23,036 nucleotides of DNA from a virus: positions 1 to 23,036 of the IMG/VR virus record IMGVR_UViG_3300044640_000150. One strand, given 5' to 3'. The notes beneath the pieces are model-generated. The model did not search any database, was not told the DNA's origin, and saw only the letters and a program-made list of their open reading frames with translations. The first letter of the stretch is position 1. Every line of letters starts with the position of its first letter. A program made the translations under genes and the position numbers. Of the stretch, positions 5,456 through 11,100 are shown in pieces.

Positions 5456-5742
5456 ATAATAAACTGAACGCCAAAGAGAGATTGCACCTTGCAAGGGTTA
5501 AATCCCTCCCATGTTCAGTATGCCAGGCATCACCTCCAACAGAAGCTCACCATTACAAACAGGGCTTGCAATATACTTGCATTGCTTTATGTGTCGATTG
5601 CCACCGCAACCCTGTTCTTGGATGGCATGGGCAACGAAGGGCGTGGGCCATAAGTAAGATGCTGGAAATTGATGCACTTAATGAGACCATTCGCAGATTG
5701 TGCGAAGAAATGCCCACCAAAGGGTCTAAAAGCCCTTTCTAG
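5452..5742 (+). CDS. Cys/His nuclease-like protein (Ref/HNH-type, 96 aa)
   Basis: Residues LPCSVC (Cys21, Cys24), EAHH (His33, His34) and CVDCH (Cys47, Cys50, His51) give a four-cysteine zinc site around a His pair, as in small HNH/Ref-like nucleases of phages. A conserved-looking WHGQRRAWAI block and a C-terminal helix follow. I prefer TTG 5452, which overlaps the previous stop (TTGA). A GTG at 5404 in the same frame would add 16 residues but overlap the upstream gene by 52 nt. It would cut or process DNA during recombination; catalytic function is inferred from the metal-site pattern. Confidence 0.65.
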   Translation: MNNKLNAKERLHLARVKSLPCSVCQASPPTEAHHYKQGLQYTCIALCVDCHRNPVLGWHGQRRAWAISKMLEIDALNETIRRLCEEMPTKGSKSPF

Positions 5743-5789
5743 GCGTTTTTAAGCATGGGTGAATGGGGTAATCGGGTAAAATGCCTTAA

Positions 5790-6251
5790 ATGGCAATTAA
5801 ACGCACTTCAAAAGCACATAGAAATGAACTGCTCAAACTATATGGGCATAGGTATGAACGCCATTGGAGTGGTCGGGCTGGCTGCTTTTATTGTGGTGAT
5901 AAATGGTCAGAATTAGATCATTGCCCGCCATTATCTTGGTGCGACGCAAAAGAGCTTAAATGGTTCAAAGAGAGAAAAATAGGGTTTTACCTTGCCAACT
6001 CATGCAAAGACTGCAACCGAGCATTGGACAATAAGCCGTTTTTTACCCTTCAAGAACGTGCCGATTACATACGAAAACGCCTAGAAGCAAAATCAGAAAA
6101 AATTGTTTTGTGGAACAAGCAAGAAATTGCAGAAATGAGCGATCGATTTCAAAAGACCATAGAAGCACGACAAGCCCTGCAAACTATCATGCTAGAACGC
6201 CTCTGGTTCGCTCAGGAACTGCAATTCAGGGCTGAGGATTTCCCTGAGTAG
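5790..6251 (+). CDS. HNH-like endonuclease (153 aa)
   Basis: CFYC (Cys32, Cys35) and CKDC (Cys72, Cys75) could bind a structural zinc around ELDHCPPL, whose Asp43-His44 matches the first catalytic His of HNH nucleases; Asn76 could be the middle N. The C-terminal third is a long charged helix. The start at ATG 5790 follows a 47-nt gap with no strong binding site (GGGTAAAATGCCTTAA). It is the last gene of the rightward early operon, just before a hairpin terminator. It may act on DNA in recombination or superinfection exclusion; target unknown. Confidence 0.65.
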   Translation: MAIKRTSKAHRNELLKLYGHRYERHWSGRAGCFYCGDKWSELDHCPPLSWCDAKELKWFKERKIGFYLANSCKDCNRALDNKPFFTLQERADYIRKRLEAKSEKIVLWNKQEIAEMSDRFQKTIEARQALQTIMLERLWFAQELQFRAEDFPE

Positions 6252-6260
6252 CATAGACGT

Positions 6261-6290
6261 AAAAAAACCCTCCTAAGAGGGCTTAAATTT
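6261..6290. terminator. Bidirectional intrinsic terminator between converging operons
   Basis: CCCTC-CTAA-GAGGG (6268-6281) forms a tight 5-bp hairpin with a 4-nt loop. Read leftward it is followed by seven Ts, a strong rho-independent terminator for the operon coming from 8476. Read rightward it is followed by CTTAAATTT, a weaker tail for the early operon. Confidence 0.8.
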
Positions 6291-6303
6291 AGATTGAAAT
6301 TAG

Positions 6304-6513
6304 TTATTGTGTAATCTCTTCCCACTCCTTGATCCATGCCAAACATTCGGCTTTGGTGTCAAACATTGCAATTTGACCATCCCCGAGGTATTGCACCCAC
6401 CAATGAGCTTGAAACGGGTGCATTGTGCCGTACATATCTTTTTGAGTGCGAATATATCCATATTCAAAACCATTTAGATAATAGATTTTGGATTTTATTT
6501 TTGTAATGGTCAT
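6304..6513 (-). CDS. Small aromatic hypothetical protein (69 aa)
   Basis: Last gene of the leftward middle operon. A 69-residue protein, predicted beta-rich, with many aromatic residues (KIYYLNGFEYGYIR, AHWWVQYLGDG) and a C-terminal helix (TKAECLAWIKEWEE). It has no signal peptide. A binding site GAAAGG lies 8 nt before ATG 6513 on the minus strand. Function unknown; the small strand-plus-helix layout resembles many phage accessory proteins. Confidence 0.6.
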   Translation of the reverse strand: MTITKIKSKIYYLNGFEYGYIRTQKDMYGTMHPFQAHWWVQYLGDGQIAMFDTKAECLAWIKEWEEITQ

Positions 6514-6523
6514 AATAAACCTT

Positions 6524-6577
6524 TCATTTTTTACCAGTTAAAATTTTAAGAATTAATGCCAGGCAAGCATAAATCAT
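6524..6577 (-). CDS. Possible hydrophobic micropeptide (17 aa)
   Basis: A 17-codon frame (MIYACLALILKILTGKK) starts in an ATGA overlap with the 75-residue gene upstream. It ends in a TGA that runs straight into the AAAGG binding site of the next gene. Ten consecutive mostly hydrophobic residues with a Lys tail could insert in a membrane. The coupling geometry is the only support; chance is a serious alternative. Confidence 0.3.
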   Translation of the reverse strand: MIYACLALILKILTGKK

Positions 6578-6801
6578 AAAATCCCCAATATTGCTTCATT
6601 ATCACGATAACAACCATCAAAGCCAACTTCAATTGTGTAAATATCATTTACATATTCTTTCCACCAATCCCTTTCAATGCCATAATCTCTAGAGTGCTGG
6701 ATTAATCCTAGTTTTAATGTCATTATTGCTTTGGCTTCGGTTTTACCAAATGCGGTGAATTGAAAATTAATAGAATCAAATTTTGCTTGATAAAAGGTCA
6801 T
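6574..6801 (-). CDS. Hypothetical protein (75 aa)
   Basis: A soluble-looking 75-residue protein with alternating strand and helix (FYQAKFDSINFQFTAFGKTE, AKAIMTLKLGLIQHSRDYG, then an aromatic and acidic end). It has a binding site AGGTGG close to ATG 6801 and lies 11 nt after the stop of the 110-residue gene. No motif or homolog is recognised. Confidence 0.6.
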   Translation of the reverse strand: MTFYQAKFDSINFQFTAFGKTEAKAIMTLKLGLIQHSRDYGIERDWWKEYVNDIYTIEVGFDGCYRDNEAILGIL

Positions 6802-6812
6802 GCTGCCACCTG

Positions 6813-7145
6813 TTAAAACTGTTGAAACACAAAAGAGCCATTGTCGGTTCTGCCAACGAAGAGGGCGTTTTCCTGAATGTATTCCGAAATAAACTTTTCA
6901 AATTGGTCATCTGTCATGCCATCAATTTCCTTTTCTAGGCGGTATTGATGCACAAATTCATGGGCAGATAATTCTAAATATTCGCAACAAATTGCAATCG
7001 GATCAAATTCGATTTCCTCGCCACTATCACGCTCGTACTCCTCAAAATACTCGAACATCATAATCAAAGCGTCACGAGAGAAATTATTTGGACGCAAGGA
7101 ATCGAATTGGTTAATAAATTCGTGGCAGTTAATTGTCTGTTTCAT
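6813..7145 (-). CDS. Acidic phage protein of the EEIEFDPIAICC type (110 aa)
   Basis: An acidic, largely helical protein with a central motif GEEIEFDPIAICCEYLELS (about residues 42-60), preceded by DALIMMFEYFEEYERDS. It ends in a likely strand (GRTDNGSFVFQQF). Proteins with this central motif occur widely in phages and plasmids but their function is not known to me. It is translated from a leader that copies the one in front of the sliding-clamp-like gene, which implies shared control. Its start site is CAGGCTTCAACATG on the minus strand. Confidence 0.7.
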   Translation of the reverse strand: MKQTINCHEFINQFDSLRPNNFSRDALIMMFEYFEEYERDSGEEIEFDPIAICCEYLELSAHEFVHQYRLEKEIDGMTDDQFEKFISEYIQENALFVGRTDNGSFVFQQF

Positions 7146-7223
7146 GTTGAAGCCTGTTAAGTTAAAAACCTAGGAAAACACCTAGGCCAATAACCCCCAA
7201 TTTGAGGGTTATCAGTCTAAGAA
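7146..7223 (-). promoter_or_regulatory. Intercistronic structured leader, copy 1
   Basis: Read leftward, the gap begins CTTAGACTG and forms a 7-bp hairpin (ATAACCC with GGGTTAT, 7190-7196 and 7206-7212). It then has two CCTAGG hexamers (7181-7186 and 7169-7174) and ends AGGCTTCAACATG. The hexamers are self-complementary and can pair with each other. The same order of parts occurs in copy 2 at 7845-7923. There is no T-tract, so it is not a terminator; RNA processing or translation control is inferred. Confidence 0.55.
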
Positions 7224-7844
7224 TTAAGCCACCTTTTGCTGCACTTGCATAAAATCAGGGTTTAAACCTTGATACGTTCCGGCATCATTACGCATTGGCA
7301 TAACGACAACAACGGCATTGTTTTGATTGTCATGAATAGCCCCTGAACCATCACCACGTTGCGACAACGGGAAAATCTTACCCTTTTTAGCCCCGTAATA
7401 CATTGCCAATGCCTCATTGCCCCTGACAAGCAAATCAGGTTCAAAATAGCTGGCTTTAATCTCTGAAAAAGCATCACGGGCAGGAACAACACGGGAAATA
7501 TCGGGGTAACGTGCATCGATGGCTTGAAAACGGGCATTACCTAAAAGATAATAATCTTTTGCACCGCCTTCAATTGTTTCCAAATCGATAAATTCTGACT
7601 TTTTATCAATGGCTTTAATGGTGTCAGATGGAATAATTATTTGAAACCCGTATTCTGTTGGTGCATCGATAACGACAATTGGGCATTGTCCCGCAAATAA
7701 AATGTGACCATCCGTCCCGTAAACCATTGCCACTTCTGGGTGATTGATTGAAATGCAAACCCCTTGCAAATAGTAACGAATATCTTTTTTTGCTGCACAA
7801 ATTAAAGCAGAACGAAGAACCGAAGTTTTGAGAGTGATTTTCAT
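7224..7844 (-). CDS. Phage DNA sliding-clamp-like protein (beta-clamp fold, 206 aa)
   Basis: The N-terminus resembles the DnaN-like clamps of phages: a Lys/Ala-rich first helix, then DIRYYLQGVCISI (residues 21-33) and YGTDGHILF (42-50), the latter matching the ATDGHRL block of bacterial beta clamps. At 206 residues it is much shorter than DnaN (about 366) and probably holds two clamp domains or fewer. It would tether a polymerase or repair enzyme to DNA. No polymerase gene is in the window. The last residues are QVQQKVA. Start ATG 7844 follows AAAGGCTTCAAC. The call rests on short motifs and the family's common presence in phages. Confidence 0.65.
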   Translation of the reverse strand: MKITLKTSVLRSALICAAKKDIRYYLQGVCISINHPEVAMVYGTDGHILFAGQCPIVVIDAPTEYGFQIIIPSDTIKAIDKKSEFIDLETIEGGAKDYYLLGNARFQAIDARYPDISRVVPARDAFSEIKASYFEPDLLVRGNEALAMYYGAKKGKIFPLSQRGDGSGAIHDNQNNAVVVVMPMRNDAGTYQGLNPDFMQVQQKVA

Positions 7845-7923
7845 GTTGAAGCCTTTTGAAAGTTGAAACCCTAGGCAATTCCTAGGCCATTGACCCCTAA
7901 TCTAAGGGTCAACAGTCTAAGGT
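7845..7923 (-). promoter_or_regulatory. Intercistronic structured leader, copy 2
   Basis: Same layout as copy 1. CTTAGACTG is followed by a 7-bp hairpin (TTGACCC 7890-7896 with GGGTCAA 7906-7912), then CCTAGG at 7881-7886 and 7870-7875, then AGGCTTCAACATG. Compared with copy 1, two base pairs of the stem are changed on both sides (A-T to T-A and A-T to G-C), so pairing is kept. It lies in front of the sliding-clamp-like gene. Confidence 0.55.
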
Positions 7924-8019
7924 TTAAGCGAATAAAACATCAAAGTAAGCAAGCAGACCCACGCAAAGCATAAGACCCAAACCAATGGCCGTCAGAATGT
8001 CCAAAATTGTGTTTTTCAT
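7924..8019 (-). CDS. Single-span membrane micropeptide (31 aa)
   Basis: A 31-codon frame starts at ATG 8019, overlapping the TGA of the upstream gene (ATGA), and stops just before structured leader copy 2. The peptide begins MKNTILDILTAIGLGLMLCV and continues through a hydrophobic run of about 20 residues ending DVLFA, so one transmembrane helix with a short positively charged N-terminus. Small phage membrane peptides can affect superinfection or lysis timing, but no specific role is visible. Confidence 0.55.
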   Translation of the reverse strand: MKNTILDILTAIGLGLMLCVGLLAYFDVLFA

Positions 8020-8273
8020 AATTTCACTTTCCAAATGTCAACAACAGTATCTGGGGCAAACCATCTTTGCTTAGAGTCGGGTGCATCTTTATGGGACAAA
8101 TAAACTGTTTTCTCAGACCTTTCCCGCCATGCAGACCCAACTTCGTCATAAAGGGTTTTACCTTTCCAGAGTGTAAATTTCCAATCATCGGGGATTGATC
8201 CATTCATTTCGAGGTCTGCAAGGTCTGTGATAGCCATTGAACAAACCAAATATTTCCAAACATAGGTTTTCAT
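8016..8273 (-). CDS. Hypothetical protein (85 aa)
   Basis: An 85-residue protein with several Trp residues and a mixed charge pattern (SIPDDWKFTLWKGKTLYDEV, then WRERSEKTVYLSHKDAPDS). It is predicted beta-rich after an N-terminal helix. It overlaps the gene before it and the membrane micropeptide after it by ATGA, so the three are probably translated together. Not recognised. Confidence 0.6.
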   Translation of the reverse strand: MKTYVWKYLVCSMAITDLADLEMNGSIPDDWKFTLWKGKTLYDEVGSAWRERSEKTVYLSHKDAPDSKQRWFAPDTVVDIWKVKL

Positions 8274-8476
8274 TGTGCCGCCCCGTCAAATGTTGGCTTG
8301 ATACTTTTAACATTTGCAACCTTGTCAAAAATCCCCTCAAATGCTTTAAAGAGGATTTCCCTGTTGCCGGTATCTGCGACTAAGAAAGCATCGCCTATGT
8401 GGCTTGCAAATGACCCGTATGCACCCAAAGCCATTGAGTTGGCGATCTTGTTCAGTTGATCGTAAGAATATTTCAT
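8270..8476 (-). CDS. Small helical hypothetical protein (68 aa), first gene of leftward operon
   Basis: The frame extends to a GTG at 8485, but the ATG at 8476 is preferred because AGGTG lies about 7 nt ahead of it. The product (MKYSYDQLNKIANSMALGAY...) is mostly helical with a Gly/Ala/Ser-rich centre and no metal or membrane motif. It is the promoter-proximal gene of the clamp operon. Function unknown. Confidence 0.6.
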   Translation of the reverse strand: MKYSYDQLNKIANSMALGAYGSFASHIGDAFLVADTGNREILFKAFEGIFDKVANVKSIKPTFDGAAQ

Positions 8477-8660
8477 AATTGACACCTGTTGAGTTAATGA
8501 AAGAGAGAGCTAAAAATCTACCCTCTCACTATATAAGCATAAAAGAATCGTGCCAGTTGCTGTAAGTTGTTGATTTATAACACCCCTCCAAAACCCTATC
8601 AGTACTTACCCTTAGAATTAAAGTATGCAATAATTAAATAAATCAATTTTCAGGCAAAAA
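8477..8660. promoter_or_regulatory. Second divergent control region
   Basis: No gene is seen here. Leftward, TTTTATGCTTATATAGT (8528-8544 reversed) offers a TATAGT box and shares 14 of 17 positions with the other divergent region at 721-737. Rightward, the AT-rich run TATGCAATAATTAAATAAAT before the 87-residue gene may contain a -10 box. CCCTATCAGTACTTACCC near 8594-8611 adds ACCCT/AGGGT-type sequence like that in the late control region. Confidence 0.4.
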
Positions 8661-8924
8661 ATGGGAAGACCCTCAAACCCTCAGACCCGATACTTTCAAA
8701 GAACATTGTCAGACCCTCAAAGAATGATCTTGCTTGCTGCAGGTAATGGCAATCTATGTAGAGGATTCGAGAACGTGCTAGACCTCTACCTGGAGGCGCA
8801 CAATCAAGGTTTCAGACCTAACATGCCATTGAGTTTTTTAAATATAGGGCGGGCAACAACTAACAACCCCAACTCAGAGGAATTAGTAGGAGATAAGGTA
8901 AGGGAAGATCGAAGGAACGAATAG
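8661..8924 (+). CDS. Small basic protein, possible regulator (87 aa)
   Basis: Begins MGRPSNPQTRYFQRTLSD, with a GRP turn like an AT-hook, followed by a helical core (PQRMILLAAGNG and FENVLDLYLEAHNQG) and a polar, disordered tail. Alone between a divergent promoter region and the late control region, it is well placed to be a transcription regulator of late genes. No recognised DNA-binding fold is certain. A weak binding site (CAGGC) lies 8-9 nt before ATG 8661. Confidence 0.55.
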   Translation: MGRPSNPQTRYFQRTLSDPQRMILLAAGNGNLCRGFENVLDLYLEAHNQGFRPNMPLSFLNIGRATTNNPNSEELVGDKVREDRRNE

Positions 8925-9192
8925 GCAAACACAATGACAAGCAATTCAAGTACATCGAAAAAGGTGCATCCGCTTCTTACACTTTCCTAATTGCAAATAA
9001 GAATCATTCGCATCTAGACAAGGTAAGGGTAAACCCTATAAGGGTAAGTACCTAGGTAGAAACCCTTAGGTAGAAACCCTAGGTGGTGAGATGTATGGGG
9101 GGGGAGGGGGTAGGTTGGGTTGATAGATATTTGTGTACCCGCCCCTAGACCGAAAAAGCTAAAATGAACTAATCCATTCCAAGGAGGACAAA
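8925..9192 (+). promoter_or_regulatory. Late/packaging control region with palindromes, tandem repeats and a G-tract
   Basis: 268 nt without a credible gene. It holds AGGGT-AA-ACCCT (9026-9037), a further AAGGGTAAGTACC, two perfect 14-nt tandem units (9053-9080), and a G-run GGGGGGGGAGGGGG (9097-9110) followed by TAGG and TTGGG. It ends in the strong binding site AAGGAGGAC of the terminase small-subunit gene. Position directly before the terminase genes suits a late promoter and/or a packaging (pac/cos) signal; neither is proven. Confidence 0.45.
9053..9080 (+). repeat. Two tandem copies of TAGGTAGAAACCCT
   Basis: The 14-mer occurs twice without a gap (9053-9066, 9067-9080), and the left copy is preceded by CC and the right followed by AGGTGG, extending the pattern. 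Each unit contains AGG...CCT half-sites like the AGGGT/ACCCT palindromes nearby, suggesting an array of sites for one DNA-binding protein. Confidence 0.7.
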
Positions 9193-9558
9193 ATGGAAAA
9201 AAGAGGAAGAGGAAGACCAAAGGGAAGCGTTAAGATGACCATACAGAGGTTTACTGACAATCCACCCCTAGTACTACCTAAGACAGACCATCAACGTCTG
9301 AAGGAGCTTAAAGAGCTGATGATTAGGAGTGGAGGTAAGGATGTGGCTCAGAAGGTTATTGAGATAGCCCTTAATGATGACCATCCCCATCAATTGGTAG
9401 CTCTTAAGATGTGTCTTGATAGGACTCTTCCTGTTTCTTTGTTTGAAAAGGACAAGAGTCAGAGAAGTGCCGTAACCATCAATATCACTGGTTTGGGACA
9501 AGAGCCACTGGTAGTAGATACTGAACAACCTGAAGATGTAGAGGCTAAATATGGCTGA
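9193..9558 (+). CDS. Terminase small subunit-like DNA-binding protein (121 aa)
   Basis: The N-terminus RGRGRPKGS is an AT-hook-like DNA-binding tail. The middle is helical (DHQRLKELKELMIRSGGKDVAQKVIEIALND) and the end acidic. It lies directly upstream of, and overlaps by 8 nt, the large terminase gene, which is the usual place of the packaging recognition subunit. It would bind the packaging site, possibly the repeat-rich region just before it. An AAGGAGG binding site makes ATG 9193 secure. The call rests on position and DNA-binding character rather than a clear motif. Confidence 0.65.
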   Translation: MEKRGRGRPKGSVKMTIQRFTDNPPLVLPKTDHQRLKELKELMIRSGGKDVAQKVIEIALNDDHPHQLVALKMCLDRTLPVSLFEKDKSQRSAVTINITGLGQEPLVVDTEQPEDVEAKYG

Positions 9559-10810
9559 TTTGAACTTCTCTCTACTTCCTTGGCAACAAGAAGTCTTCAA
9601 AGATTCCACGAGATTCAAGGTTGTGGCTGCTGGGCGTAGGTGCGGTAAGTCTCGTATGGCGGCAGTTACCCTACTGATTGAGGGACTCAAGTGTCCACAA
9701 GGCTCTGCGGTTCTTTACGTTAGTCCCACTATGGGACAATCAAGACAGATTATCTGGGACTTGTTGCTAGACCTTGGCAGAGAGGTTATTCAGAGCAGTC
9801 ATGTGAACAACCTAGACATTACCCTGATAAACGGGGCTAGGATATACGTTCGTGGTGCGGATAGACCTGATACCTTGCGTGGTGTTAGTCTGACCTATGC
9901 CGTTCTCGATGAGGTTGCGGACATTAAGCCTGAAGCATGGGAACAGGTCATTCGTGCCAGTTTGAGTGATAAACGGGGGAGAGCACTCTTTATCGGCACT
10001 CCAAAGGGACGCAATTGGTTCTACGATACCTTCAAACTAGGCGAGTCAGAAGATGACCCTGATTGGAAGAGTTGGCACTTCACCACTGCTGATAACCCCT
10101 TGATTGACCAAGCAGAGATAGATTCCGCTAAAAAGACTCTGAGTTCTTTCGCTTTCAAGCAAGAGTTTATGGCGAGTTTCACCAATGCGGGGTCGGACAT
10201 CTTTAAGGAAGAGTGGATCAAATACGGGGTTAAACCTGAACATGGAAGCTATTACATCGCTGTTGACCTTGCGGGATTCGAGGAAGTTGCCAAACAAGCA
10301 GCCAACTCTAAGAAGCGTCTGGACGAGTCTGCTATATCCATAGTGAAGGTCACAGACGATGGTAAGTGGTTTGTTGAGAAGATTGAACACGGAAGATGGG
10401 ACATCCGTGAGACTGCTTCTAAGATACTGATTGCTATTCGGGACTATCGCCCTTTAAGTGTGGGAATAGAGAGGGGGGCGTTAAAGAACGCTGTTTTGCC
10501 CTACTTGTCAGACTTGATGCGTAAGAACAACACTTATGCTCACATCATAGATTTGACCCACGGGAATAGAAAAAAAGCGGACAGAATCATCTGGGCTTTA
10601 CAAGGTAGGTTCGAGCATGGCAGAATTGTGTTAAATTCGGAAGAAGATTGGGATGAGTTTGTAGACCAGTTAATCCTGTTCCCTGCTCAAGGAGTCCATG
10701 ATGACTTGCCTGACTCCCTCAGTTACATTGACCAACTGGCTGTTACATCTTACATGGAAGAAGATGACAGTGAGGAATGGCAACCAGTAGATATTATTTC
10801 AGGAGTATAA
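9551..10810 (+). CDS. terL: Terminase large subunit (419 aa)
   Basis: The packaging motor ATPase and nuclease. The Walker A is GRRCGKS at residues 28-34, Walker B AVLDE ending at Asp120-Glu121, and the coupling motif IGTPKG at 148-153. The nuclease half begins at IAVDLAG with Asp239 as first metal ligand and includes HDDLPDSLSY near residue 385 as the last acidic cluster. It pumps DNA into proheads through the portal and cuts it. Length is normal for this family (about 400-500). Between Asp239 and the next strand there is a short insertion (VAKQAANSKKRLDE). Confidence 0.92.
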   Translation: MADLNFSLLPWQQEVFKDSTRFKVVAAGRRCGKSRMAAVTLLIEGLKCPQGSAVLYVSPTMGQSRQIIWDLLLDLGREVIQSSHVNNLDITLINGARIYVRGADRPDTLRGVSLTYAVLDEVADIKPEAWEQVIRASLSDKRGRALFIGTPKGRNWFYDTFKLGESEDDPDWKSWHFTTADNPLIDQAEIDSAKKTLSSFAFKQEFMASFTNAGSDIFKEEWIKYGVKPEHGSYYIAVDLAGFEEVAKQAANSKKRLDESAISIVKVTDDGKWFVEKIEHGRWDIRETASKILIAIRDYRPLSVGIERGALKNAVLPYLSDLMRKNNTYAHIIDLTHGNRKKADRIIWALQGRFEHGRIVLNSEEDWDEFVDQLILFPAQGVHDDLPDSLSYIDQLAVTSYMEEDDSEEWQPVDIISGV

Positions 10811-10812
10811 AA

Positions 10813-11091
10813 ATGGGTAAACGTATTGACTATGTAACTGAAAAGTTCAAAACTGCTGACACTCTTAGTGGGATGTATAGCGGTGGTGGAGCACCCGAGA
10901 ATGTAAAGCAGGGCTATCAGAAGGCATATAAAGAAGCCTTTAATGCTCAGTCTACTGCTGAAAAGGTAGGTGCTGGTCGTGGAATGGTTAATCCTCCATT
11001 GGCAAACAGCCGTGAGCAATATGAGAATGAGCGTGAGGCTGGCGATCCAAATGCCCTAAGGCTCTCTTTTGCCGAGTGGAAAAAACTTTAA
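10813..11091 (+). CDS. Small hypothetical virion-region protein (92 aa)
   Basis: Start chosen at ATG 10813 (MGKRIDYVTEKFK) because AGGAG lies 7 nt upstream; the in-frame start at 10777 would overlap the terminase. The protein is polar with a Gly-rich segment (GMYSGGGAPE), an Ala/Lys helix (QGYQKAYKEAFNAQS) and an acidic end (FAEWKKL). It sits between terminase and portal. Unrecognised; no membrane or catalytic motif. Confidence 0.65.
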   Translation: MGKRIDYVTEKFKTADTLSGMYSGGGAPENVKQGYQKAYKEAFNAQSTAEKVGAGRGMVNPPLANSREQYENEREAGDPNALRLSFAEWKKL

Positions 11092-11100
11092 AGGTCAATC

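Noticed and set aside
6252-6303. Possible tRNA or small RNA near the converging operon ends
   Set aside because: Only the 5-bp terminator hairpin is present; no cloverleaf or CCA-like end.
8540-8562. Sigma-54-like TGGCAC on the minus strand in the second divergent region
   Set aside because: TGGCAC is present, but the second half is CTTTT rather than TTGCA at the right distance.
9274-9690. A 138-codon minus-strand frame across the terminase genes
   Set aside because: Opposite two well-supported genes, without start signal or recognisable domains.
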